A DNA stretch of 64,000 nucleotides, from contig NZ_CANMVP010000017.1 in the NCBI RefSeq assembly GCF_947501385.1, positions 1-64,000 on the forward strand. The letters are read 5' to 3'. The position numbers were made by a program, and so were the translations under genes. Under the pieces are notes generated by a model. That model did no database searches and was not told where the DNA came from. It saw only the letters and a list, made by a program, of their open reading frames with translations. Positions 26,682 to 36,083 of the stretch are shown one piece after another (positions within the stretch are counted from its first letter, which is position 1; each line of letters starts with the position of its first letter). This DNA is from an uncultured Polaribacter sp. (GTDB lineage Bacteria; Bacteroidota; Bacteroidia; Flavobacteriales; Flavobacteriaceae).

Positions 26682-26712
26682 CAAAAATAAGGTAGATTTT
26701 TAAATTGAGCAA
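26682..26712 (-). promoter_or_regulatory. trp operon promoter
   Basis: Minus-strand TTG (26712-26710), 20 bp, then TATTTTTG (26689-26682), an exact match to the flavobacterial TTG/TAnnTTTG consensus, immediately upstream of trpL. Confidence 0.8.
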
Positions 26713-26818
26713 CCTTTATTTTGAATTATTTTGGACTTAACCGCAGAGTTCACCAAGTTTTTTCACAAAGGTCGCAAAGGCTCTTCTATAAAGCTTTGCG
26801 CACTTTTTAGTTAAACCT

Positions 26819-27103
26819 CTATTTAAAAAGTTCTGAGTGTGAACCAATCCTAACCAATTTGATGGTATAGTCTTCTTCAATTTGAAACCAAATGATTAAT
26901 AAATCTGGTTTTATATGACATTCCCAATTATTTTTATAATTCCCTTTTAACTTATGAGGTTTCATTTCTAAAGGAACACCTTTTGCACCACTAATTTGCA
27001 AAATTTCTAAAACTTGAAAAGTTAGTTCTAAATCGAATTTACTTTTCTTAGCTAACTTTTTTAAATCTTTTTTGAATTGTGTAGACTCTTTTAAAAAATA
27101 CAC
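26819..27103 (-). CDS. YafQ/RelE-type toxin
   Basis: A 94-residue basic protein. 'STQFKKDLKKLAKK' and 'KPHKLKGNYKNNWECHIKPDLLIIWFQIEEDYTIKLVRIGSHSELF' match the YafQ family of type II toxins, ribosome-dependent mRNA endonucleases. The late His in 'GSHSELF' is the usual catalytic residue. The start overlaps the antitoxin stop by 1 bp, the standard order antitoxin-toxin. It is flanked by inverted repeats (see findings). Confidence 0.9.
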   Translation of the reverse strand: MYFLKESTQFKKDLKKLAKKSKFDLELTFQVLEILQISGAKGVPLEMKPHKLKGNYKNNWECHIKPDLLIIWFQIEEDYTIKLVRIGSHSELFK

Positions 27104-27342
27104 TAATTTTTAGATTTTAATAATGCTTCCTTATAAGCATTAAGGTTTGTAATTGATGTTAATTCTTTAGTACTCTCTACTTCTTCTAATGCATCAATTG
27201 TAGTTTTATTAGGAATATTTCCCACATCTTTATACAATAAATGCTCTATATAATTATTTAAACTTCTGTTAGAACTTTTTGCTTTTTCTTTTATCATTTC
27301 TAACAATGTTTTATCGATTCTAAATGCTGTTTGAGTTTTCAT
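27103..27342 (-). CDS. Ribbon-helix-helix antitoxin of the YafQ-type pair
   Basis: A 79-residue protein. The N-terminal 'KTQTAFRIDKTLLEMIKEKAKSSNRSLNNYIEHLL' is a ribbon-helix-helix DNA-binding domain. The acidic, flexible C-terminus (from about 50) should wrap and neutralise the toxin. A perfect 15-bp palindrome in its promoter is the likely operator for autorepression. It overlaps the toxin gene by 1 bp. Confidence 0.85.
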   Translation of the reverse strand: MKTQTAFRIDKTLLEMIKEKAKSSNRSLNNYIEHLLYKDVGNIPNKTTIDALEEVESTKELTSITNLNAYKEALLKSKN

Positions 27343-27358
27343 GATAATATAATTTTAA

Positions 27359-27389
27359 TAAAAATACAAAATAACAGTCTGTTATACAA
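27359..27389 (-). promoter_or_regulatory. Toxin-antitoxin promoter with operator in the spacer
   Basis: Minus-strand TTG (27389-27387), 20 bp, TATTTTTA (27366-27359; one mismatch to TAnnTTTG). The palindrome ATAACAGTCTGTTAT (27371-27385) fills the spacer, so repressor binding would occlude RNA polymerase. Confidence 0.65.
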
Positions 27390-27441
27390 ATGATACTAAA
27401 ACTAATCGAAAAGGGGCAGAAAAAAACGCAAAACAACAAAA

Positions 27442-27468
27442 GCAAAACTTTGCGCTCTCTGCGGTTAA
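27442..27468. repeat. Right flank of an inverted repeat around the TA module
   Basis: CTCTGCGGTTAA (27457-27468) is the exact reverse complement of TTAACCGCAGAG at 26737-26748. Neighbouring 'GCAAAACTTTGCG' resembles 'CGCAAAGG...CTTTGCGC' at 26774-26802. The copies face each other around the toxin-antitoxin genes. Confidence 0.7.
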
Positions 27469-27476
27469 AAATATGA

Positions 27477-30400
27477 TTACTTACGTATAATCTTCACATT
27501 CATTTCCTCCACCTTTTTATCTGATAAAATGGAAGGTGCATTGAATAATAAATCTTCGGATGATCCTGTTTTCGGAAACGCCATTACTTCTCTAATAGAT
27601 GCTTTCTTTTCTAAAATCATCATTAATCTGTCAACTCCCCAAGCAATTCCTCCATGCGGTGGTGCTCCATATTGAAACGCTTTGTACATGGTTCCCACAC
27701 TTTTTAGCATTCCTTCTTTGTCATAACCCATGTTTTTATAGGTTGCTTCTAAAATTTCTGCTTTGTGTGCACGAACGGAACCTCCACCAATTTCATAACC
27801 GTTTAAAATTAAATCGTATTGTTGTGCGATAATGGTTCCGATTTCATCTTCATTACCAGTTATATGTTTTTCTAAATCATACACTGCTGGCATCGAAAAA
27901 GGATTGTGCGTAAAGGTCCATTTGCCTTCGTCTGTTTTTTCAAACATTGGGAAATCTACCACCCAAGCGGGTCTTAATTCTTTCGGATTGATGAGTTTTA
28001 AAATGCGCGCCATTTCTTGACGAACAGCGTCTAATGCCTTGTTGGCAGTTGCATAATCTGCAGCAGAGAAAAAGACAATATCTCCTATTTGAGCATTGGT
28101 TACTTTGATAATATTTGCCGCAATTTCTTCACCTAAAAATTTAATTATTGGAGATTGTAAATCGTTTTCATTCACAATAATATACGCCAAACCACCTAAA
28201 CCATTTTGTTGTGCAATGGCTGTCAGGTTTTCAATCTGACCTTTAGACATTCTTTTGTTTCCTTGTTCTTTTGCAGAAACCTTGATGCATTTTACGATTC
28301 CACCTTCATCAATGGGTTTGCTAAAAACCTGAAAAGTGGTTTCTTTTACAATTTGGGTGATGTCTTGCATACGCAAACCGTAGCGTAAATCTGGTCTGTC
28401 GCAACCATAGGTATCCATCGCATCTTTATAAGTTATGACTTCAAACGGATGTAAAATCCATTTTTTACCGTAGATTTTCTTTACCACTTCATTAAACATT
28501 TTGGTGTTTAAATCGATGATTTGCTGCATACTTGCATACGCCATTTCAATATCTAATTGTGTAAATTCTGGTTGTCTGTCTCCTCTTGAATCTTCATCTC
28601 TAAAACAACGTGCAATTTGAAAATACTTTTCAAATCCACCCACCATTAACATTTGCTTAAATTGTTGTGGCGCTTGTGGTAAGGTGTAAAAAGAACCCGT
28701 TTGTTTTCTTGTGGGCACAATAAATTCTCTGGCGCCTTCGTCTGTTCCTGCAGTTAAAATTGGGGTTTCTATTTCTAAAAATTCTTCTTCGTCTAAAATA
28801 TCACGTAATAATTTGATGACTTTATGACGATTTACAATGGCTCTGCGGACATCATCATTTCTGTGGTCTAAAAATTTGTATTGAAAACGAACGGCTTCAT
28901 TCGATTTTGTGGCTCTTTTAATTTCAAAAGGCAAGGTTTTAGAAAGATTTAAAATTTCTAAATCAGACGTTTCTAATTCTATTTTACCCGTTCTTAAACC
29001 TGCATTGTAATCGTCTTCTTTTCTTTGAACTACAATTCCAGTTACAGCTATTACAGATTCTGGTTTCAGTTTTACCAAATCCTCTAAATTAGGAAAAGAT
29101 TCTCTACTTAATCGAACCTGAAAAACTTGATTGCTGGAATCGCGTAAATCGATAAAAATTAATTCTCCGTGATCTCTAACACTAGAAACCCAACCAGATA
29201 AAGTTACTTTTTCTTTAATTGAATTTTCTGATAATTGAGAGATTTTATGCGTTCTATACTCCTCTTTAATTATGATCGGAATTTCTGGTAATTCTTCCTC
29301 TTGGTTATTTCCTGAAGGATTTTCAACTTTCTCACCTGATTTTTTAGCGTTAGAAACCGAACTCTGAACTTTTAACTCTGAACCTTGAACTTGAGAAATA
29401 ATTTCATTTCGAACCACTTTCCCTGATGCTCCTTTTCCGATAATTGAAATCACTTTACCAACTAAAACCCCTGCTTTTCCTTGGTTTCCTGCTTTAATAT
29501 CGTTTGCAATTGCTTCGTTTTCTGAAAGTACTTTTGCAATTGCTCCTGTTATTTTTTCTTCGGAAATTGTATTATCTTCAAAATATTTTTTAAAGTCGAA
29601 AGTTCTATCTTTTAAGTAAGAAGTTATTCCATTCTGAACTAAAACAGACGTGATTTTATCATCTTTAAATAATTGAAAAATTTCAATTAAATGGTCAATA
29701 TCATGAATGTTTTCATATTCATCTGCACCAATATTATTCACCAATGTTTTTGCAACAAAAGACGGATCTTGAATTGCATTGTTGATTGTCATAAACGTTT
29801 TAGAACGAATCGCATCCGCAGTAAAAAACTTGGCATCTTGTGGTAAAACATCCCCCTTAATTAATACAGACTCCACCGCATAAGGCAACGTACTGGCATC
29901 AATTTTTATAGATTCTACAACTTCTTTTATGGATACAAACGGCAAATCGGGTTCAGAAATAAAACGGTAATCTGCTTCAAATTCCTTTTTACGCATCGTT
30001 TTAGTTTGCTTTAAATCTGCATCCCATAAAACCGTCGTTTGGTCTGGTCTAAACTCTTTATGTTCTGTATAATAAGAAAGTTGTTTCTCAATTTCTTCCT
30101 TTAAAGCATCCACCATAAACTTGAAAGAATTCAGGTTTTTGATTTCGGTTCTAGGATTCAAATTATAGGTATGTTTTTTTCGAAGTGACACAGAAACATC
30201 CGACTTGAATTCTCCTTTTTCTAAATTTGCTTCAGAGATTCCTAAATTTTGCACAATTCGTTGAATATATTGTGCATAGATAGAAGCATCTTCAATATTT
30301 CTAATACAAGGTTCCGTTACAATTTCAATTAACGGAACACCCGCTTTGTTAAAATCTACCAACGAAATCTTCTTTTCGTGCATTAATTTTGCCGCATCTT

Positions 30401-30815
30401 CTTCGATATGAACTTGTGTTAAATTCACCGTAAATTGAGATCCGTCATTTCGGTAACAAGAAACTTGTCCGTCTGGAATTACAGGATTATGAAACTGTGT
30501 AATTTGTATGTTTTTAGGATTGTCTGGATACTCGTAATGCTTACGATCCCACGAGATCACCTCATTTTTAAAAGAAGAACGAACAGCCTTACCAAAAACA
30601 ATTGCCTTTGTAATTGCATCTTTATTAATCGCTGGCAAAACGCCCATTTGTCCTGTACAAACCGAGCAAATATTCGTGTTTGGAATTTCTGTTTCCTCAT
30701 TCGGACAAGCACAAAATAACTTTGTCTTTGTATTTAAACGAACATGGGTTTCTATTCCGATAATTAATTCTAAATCCTGTGCTTTTAAAGCCTCGTTTAA
30801 TTGCGCTAATTCCAT
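27477..30815 (-). CDS. Fused GatB amidotransferase subunit - aspartyl-tRNA synthetase
   Basis: A 1112-residue fusion. Residues 1-474 are GatB: 'ELIIGIETHVRLNTKTKLFC', a zinc motif CxC...CxxC ('CACPNEE', 'CSVCTG'), 'EDAAKLMH', and a C-terminal YqeY-like tail ending 'GKVVRNEIIS'. Residues 475-517 form a low-complexity linker partly encoded by a dispersed repeat. From 518 it is a bacterial-type AspRS: OB fold 'LSGWVSSVRDHGELIFIDLRD', class II motif 2 'FRDEDSRGDRQPEFTQLD', GAD insert and motif 3 'GIAWGVDRLMMIL'. His549 lies where non-discriminating AspRS enzymes have His rather than Leu, so it may charge both tRNA(Asp) and tRNA(Asn), with GatCAB amidating Asp-tRNA(Asn). It is the last gene of the gatC-gatA-gatB::aspS operon. 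Confidence 0.93.
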   Translation of the reverse strand: MELAQLNEALKAQDLELIIGIETHVRLNTKTKLFCACPNEETEIPNTNICSVCTGQMGVLPAINKDAITKAIVFGKAVRSSFKNEVISWDRKHYEYPDNPKNIQITQFHNPVIPDGQVSCYRNDGSQFTVNLTQVHIEEDAAKLMHEKKISLVDFNKAGVPLIEIVTEPCIRNIEDASIYAQYIQRIVQNLGISEANLEKGEFKSDVSVSLRKKHTYNLNPRTEIKNLNSFKFMVDALKEEIEKQLSYYTEHKEFRPDQTTVLWDADLKQTKTMRKKEFEADYRFISEPDLPFVSIKEVVESIKIDASTLPYAVESVLIKGDVLPQDAKFFTADAIRSKTFMTINNAIQDPSFVAKTLVNNIGADEYENIHDIDHLIEIFQLFKDDKITSVLVQNGITSYLKDRTFDFKKYFEDNTISEEKITGAIAKVLSENEAIANDIKAGNQGKAGVLVGKVISIIGKGASGKVVRNEIISQVQGSELKVQSSVSNAKKSGEKVENPSGNNQEEELPEIPIIIKEEYRTHKISQLSENSIKEKVTLSGWVSSVRDHGELIFIDLRDSSNQVFQVRLSRESFPNLEDLVKLKPESVIAVTGIVVQRKEDDYNAGLRTGKIELETSDLEILNLSKTLPFEIKRATKSNEAVRFQYKFLDHRNDDVRRAIVNRHKVIKLLRDILDEEEFLEIETPILTAGTDEGAREFIVPTRKQTGSFYTLPQAPQQFKQMLMVGGFEKYFQIARCFRDEDSRGDRQPEFTQLDIEMAYASMQQIIDLNTKMFNEVVKKIYGKKWILHPFEVITYKDAMDTYGCDRPDLRYGLRMQDITQIVKETTFQVFSKPIDEGGIVKCIKVSAKEQGNKRMSKGQIENLTAIAQQNGLGGLAYIIVNENDLQSPIIKFLGEEIAANIIKVTNAQIGDIVFFSAADYATANKALDAVRQEMARILKLINPKELRPAWVVDFPMFEKTDEGKWTFTHNPFSMPAVYDLEKHITGNEDEIGTIIAQQYDLILNGYEIGGGSVRAHKAEILEATYKNMGYDKEGMLKSVGTMYKAFQYGAPPHGGIAWGVDRLMMILEKKASIREVMAFPKTGSSEDLLFNAPSILSDKKVEEMNVKIIRK

Positions 30816-32215
30816 TATAAAATATCGTTTAAGAAGTTCGCAAATTGTAACACTTGTGCGTCTTTTTTTTGGTCTGCTGTGATTTGTAATCCTGTTGAAG
30901 TTCCTTTAGGAATCGTTAGCGTGGGCAAACCACCCAAACTAAAACCAACCGTGTAAGCGTCTGACAAATACATGGCTAAAGGATCTTGTAAACTCTCGCC
31001 AATTTTAGGCGGATTTGCAGGTGTTACAGGTGATAAAATAATATCAACCTGATGAAAATCTTCAGTAAATCTTGCTGAAATTTGGTCTCTTAAATTTTGT
31101 GCTTTTAAATAAATTTCATCAGAAAAACCTTGCGATAAAACCTGGTTTCCACCAACTATTCTTCGTTTAGACTCTTCAGAGAAATTTTCTGATCGTGTTA
31201 TTGAATAGGTGTCTTTTAAATTCTCGCCTTCAATTCTTGCTCCGTAATTTGTGCCGTCTAAACGCGATAAATTAGAAGCTGTTTCTGCCATTGCCAACGT
31301 ATAATAGGTAGAAACTAACATATCAGCATCAAAAAAATCGAGTTCTTTAACTTTAATTCCTTTGGCTTTTATTTTTTTGATGGTTGCTAAAAAATCTTCT
31401 TTTATTGTTGATGAAATTGCCTTACTTTCAATAAAATTTTTAAAATAACCAACTGTTTTTATTGCTGATGCATTTGAGATTTCCTCCTCTAAAATTTCTT
31501 CCGAAGCATAACTTGTTTGATCTTTTACGTCTTTTCCACTCATGATATTTAAGACAATTCTAATGTCTTCAATTGATTTTGCAATCGGCCCCACACAATC
31601 TGTAGAAGATGCATACGCCATTAATCCGAAACGAGAAACTCTTCCATACGTTGGTTTAAAACCATATACTTTATTATAACCTGCTGGCTGACGAATAGAA
31701 CCGCCAGTATCGCCACCAATAGAAAAAGTGGTAAAATCTTTGGCAACATTTACCGCAGAACCTCCAGAAGAACCTCCACCAACTAATGCTGGATTTATAG
31801 CATTTTTTACAGCGCCAAAAATGGTATTTTCTGACGATGAGCCATGTCCGAAACTATCACAATTTTCTTTTACTAACGGAATGGAACCAGCATCTACTAA
31901 TTTTTGAATCGCAGTTGCTGTATATGGTGATTTGTATTTTTTCAACAAATTGGAACTTGCCGTTGTATAGGTTCCTTGAACCATATAGACATCTTTAATT
32001 CCGAATGGAATGCCTTCTAACAGCCCGATTTTTTCTCCGTTTGCAATTTTAGAGTCTACTTTAGAAGCTAGTTCTAAAGCTGTTTCCTCTAACAGTGAAT
32101 TGACTGTATGATACTTATTTTGCTTTAATAAATCTAATTTTTCTTGCACCAAAGCAGTACAAGATATTTCTTTCGACACCAATAGCTGATGTAACTTTTT
32201 TATCTGCGATTCCAT
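30815..32215 (-). CDS. gatA: Asp/Glu-tRNA amidotransferase subunit A
   Basis: A 466-residue amidase-signature protein. 'LLEGIPFGIKDVY' contains the catalytic Lys; 'VGGGSSGGSAVNVA' and 'IGGDTGGSIRQPA' contain the cis-Ser and nucleophilic Ser. It liberates ammonia from Gln for the GatB site. Its stop overlaps the start of gatB::aspS by 1 bp and its start is 1 bp after gatC, so the three proteins are produced in a fixed ratio. A recognisable transamidosome operon. Confidence 0.95.
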   Translation of the reverse strand: MESQIKKLHQLLVSKEISCTALVQEKLDLLKQNKYHTVNSLLEETALELASKVDSKIANGEKIGLLEGIPFGIKDVYMVQGTYTTASSNLLKKYKSPYTATAIQKLVDAGSIPLVKENCDSFGHGSSSENTIFGAVKNAINPALVGGGSSGGSAVNVAKDFTTFSIGGDTGGSIRQPAGYNKVYGFKPTYGRVSRFGLMAYASSTDCVGPIAKSIEDIRIVLNIMSGKDVKDQTSYASEEILEEEISNASAIKTVGYFKNFIESKAISSTIKEDFLATIKKIKAKGIKVKELDFFDADMLVSTYYTLAMAETASNLSRLDGTNYGARIEGENLKDTYSITRSENFSEESKRRIVGGNQVLSQGFSDEIYLKAQNLRDQISARFTEDFHQVDIILSPVTPANPPKIGESLQDPLAMYLSDAYTVGFSLGGLPTLTIPKGTSTGLQITADQKKDAQVLQFANFLNDIL

Positions 32216-32216
32216 A

Positions 32217-32483
32217 TTAATCTTCTATCACTTTAGCAACCACTAAAAAGCCGTTTTTCTCTTTCGGGAAGTTCTCTTTGATGATCTGTTTTTCGATTGC
32301 CGAACTTTCAATCACAACATCTTCTCTTAAATCATGTAAAGAAACCACATTAGTATTGACAGTATTTGCAGTATTCGAATTCTGATTTGCATTTTGAATT
32401 ACCTCAAATAATTGATTCACTGATTGTGATGGTTTTGCACCTTTAATACTCGACAAAATGTCTACTGTCATTATGTTACTCAT
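32217..32483 (-). CDS. gatC: Asp/Glu-tRNA amidotransferase subunit C (divergent)
   Basis: An 88-residue protein, with the start placed at 'MSNIMTVDIL' (an alternative Met lies 4 codons on). The C-terminus 'LHDLREDVV...NFPKEKNGFLVVAKVIED' matches the GatC end (LRED...FVVPKVIE), which holds GatA and GatB together. The N-terminal helices are divergent and an Asn/Thr/Ser-rich segment ('QNANQNSNTANTVNTN') joins the halves. Eleven extra codons upstream come from a palindrome and are not counted. Confidence 0.78.
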   Translation of the reverse strand: MSNIMTVDILSSIKGAKPSQSVNQLFEVIQNANQNSNTANTVNTNVVSLHDLREDVVIESSAIEKQIIKENFPKEKNGFLVVAKVIED

Positions 32484-32514
32484 TTCTTTAATTTTTAAAT
32501 TAAGATTCTGAAAC

Positions 32515-32535
32515 ATACTGAAACAAGTTCAGCAT
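32515..32535. repeat. Family-D palindrome in the gatC leader
   Basis: ATACTGAAACAAGTTCAGCAT, sister of the copies at 5089 and 24090, lies between the attenuator terminator and gatC. Confidence 0.7.
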
Positions 32536-32553
32536 GAAAGTTCAGAACATGAA

Positions 32554-32580
32554 AAAAGCCTTCCGATGTGGAAGGCTTTT
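32554..32580 (-). terminator. gat operon attenuator terminator
   Basis: Minus-strand stem AAAAGCCTTCC / GGAAGGCTTTT with loop ACATC, followed by TT. It stands 70 bp upstream of gatC, inside the leader rather than at the end of a gene, and no convergent gene needs it. Confidence 0.9.
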
Positions 32581-32605
32581 ATCTATTTTTAAACAACAAC
32601 CTTCC
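32554..32605 (-). promoter_or_regulatory. gat attenuator: antiterminator versus terminator
   Basis: GGAAGG (minus strand, 32605-32600) begins 4 nt after the leader stop and is identical to the downstream arm of the terminator. It pairs perfectly with CCTTCC of the upstream arm (32575-32570), with further T:G and T:A pairs. The two structures are mutually exclusive. A ribosome at the leader stop would cover GGAAGG and permit termination. A ribosome stalled at the Asn codons would expose it and allow readthrough. The pairing is visible; the regulation is inferred. Confidence 0.82.
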
Positions 32606-32608
32606 GTC

Positions 32609-32656
32609 CTATATATTAGGAGTATTGAAATTACGATTGTTATTATTTATGATCAT
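32609..32656 (-). CDS. Asn-rich leader peptide of the gat operon
   Basis: A 15-codon ORF, MIINNNNRNFNTPNI, ending TAG. Seven of 15 codons are Asn (AAT AAT AAC AAT in a row, then three more). It lies 18 nt after a consensus -7 box and directly before an antiterminator/terminator pair, upstream of the genes that would make Asn-tRNA(Asn). This is the layout of an amino-acid-sensing leader peptide with Asn-tRNA as the sensed species. Confidence 0.87.
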   Translation of the reverse strand: MIINNNNRNFNTPNI

Positions 32657-32674
32657 ATGAAAATTCTATGCGAG

Positions 32675-32701
32675 CAAATATATATAGAATAAATGGTACA
32701 A
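32675..32701 (-). promoter_or_regulatory. gat operon promoter
   Basis: Minus-strand TTG (32701-32699), 16 bp, TATATTTG (32682-32675). The -7 box is a perfect match; the spacer is slightly short. Confidence 0.7.
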
Positions 32702-32863
32702 AAACTTCTTTTTTATGATTTTATATCACCATTATAGTATATTTAAAAAAAATCTATTTATCTGTTGATATCATAAAATGTACTACGAATTAATTATGAA
32801 CGTTAATAATCAACGAAAGTATCCTCTTGGAAATGGTTCTAAATATTGCTAAATTTATAAATT

Positions 32864-33625
32864 ATGAAATCCTATTTAAAAATATTTCTATCTAAAAAGG
32901 TAATTCTAGTAATTTTTGTACTTATAAGTGTTGAATCTGTTTGTCAAATTCAGAAGCAAAAAATAAATTTTCCAATAGGATTTTACACAAAAGAAAACGT
33001 TAATATTTTTGGGTTATCTCTTGGATTAAGGTCTAAAATATTAGAAAAAAAATCTAAAACTTTTGGACTACGCTTAGAGCCATTCGGTAGTGGAATGTTT
33101 ATATTATTTGCTTCCAACACATATTCATTTCCCGATTATCAAAAAAATTTTGGTAATAAAGAAATAGATATTCCTAATGAGATCATCAATGGAATTAACC
33201 TATCAACTGGTACAATTACCTATGCGAATGTAAACGGTATTAGTATTTCTTCTGGAATACAAGCATTAAGAAAAGTAAACGGAATATCTTTTGCTTTTTC
33301 TAATTCATCTTTTGAACATATTGGAATTCAATTAGGTTTATTTGGATCTAGCGCTTACAAAATGACTGGATTATCTTTAAGCGCTATGAACTCCGATATT
33401 AAAAATGGACAAGGAGTTCAAATTTCAGGTTTTAACAACACAACAAATTTCATAGGATTACAAATTGGAATTTGGAATGGTATAGAAAATAAGAATAACA
33501 TATTTAAAGGCTTACAAATTGGTTTGCAAAATAATGCTGGCAATTTAAAGGGAATCCAAATTGGTTTATGGAATAAAAATAGCAAACGTTCATTACCTTT
33601 TCTGAACTGGAATTTTAAAAACTAG
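32864..33625 (+). CDS. LA_2272-type surface-repeat protein
   Basis: A 253-residue protein with an N-terminal hydrophobic signal-like segment (about 10-28). The C-terminal two-thirds consists of short repeats of the form 'G(I/L)QIG(L/I)WN' or 'NGISxS', for example 'FIGLQIGIWN', 'FKGLQIGLQNNAGNLKGIQIGLWN'. This resembles the LA_2272 surface-repeat family described in spirochaetes and Bacteroidota, thought to be exported. The function is unknown. It is divergent from the gat operon and monocistronic. Confidence 0.65.
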   Translation: MKSYLKIFLSKKVILVIFVLISVESVCQIQKQKINFPIGFYTKENVNIFGLSLGLRSKILEKKSKTFGLRLEPFGSGMFILFASNTYSFPDYQKNFGNKEIDIPNEIINGINLSTGTITYANVNGISISSGIQALRKVNGISFAFSNSSFEHIGIQLGLFGSSAYKMTGLSLSAMNSDIKNGQGVQISGFNNTTNFIGLQIGIWNGIENKNNIFKGLQIGLQNNAGNLKGIQIGLWNKNSKRSLPFLNWNFKN

Positions 33626-35891
<2,266 letters not shown>

Positions 35892-35916
35892 TGCAATCTC
35901 TTACTAAATTTAATTA

Positions 35917-35945
35917 TAAAACCTCAACTAATAAGTTGGGGTTTT
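35917..35945 (+). terminator. Terminator of gyrB
   Basis: AAAACCTCAACT, loop AATA, AGTTGGGGTTTT (one wobble pair), 26 bp after the gyrB stop. Confidence 0.75.
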
Positions 35946-36083
35946 GTGTTACCTACAATTAGGTGTTTTCCCCTGTTTTTTGGTAAAAACACCTTACCTT
36001 AATATATCTTTTAACATAATTTTATATCTTCGCTTTCGAGACCCCTAATAATTATTGAACATTATTAATCAAACTTTATTAAA

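Noticed and set aside
32600..32620. T-box or other tRNA-binding riboswitch as the control of the gat operon
   Set aside because: No T-box consensus (TGGNACC-like bulge) is present, and the leader ORF plus alternative stems explain the region better.
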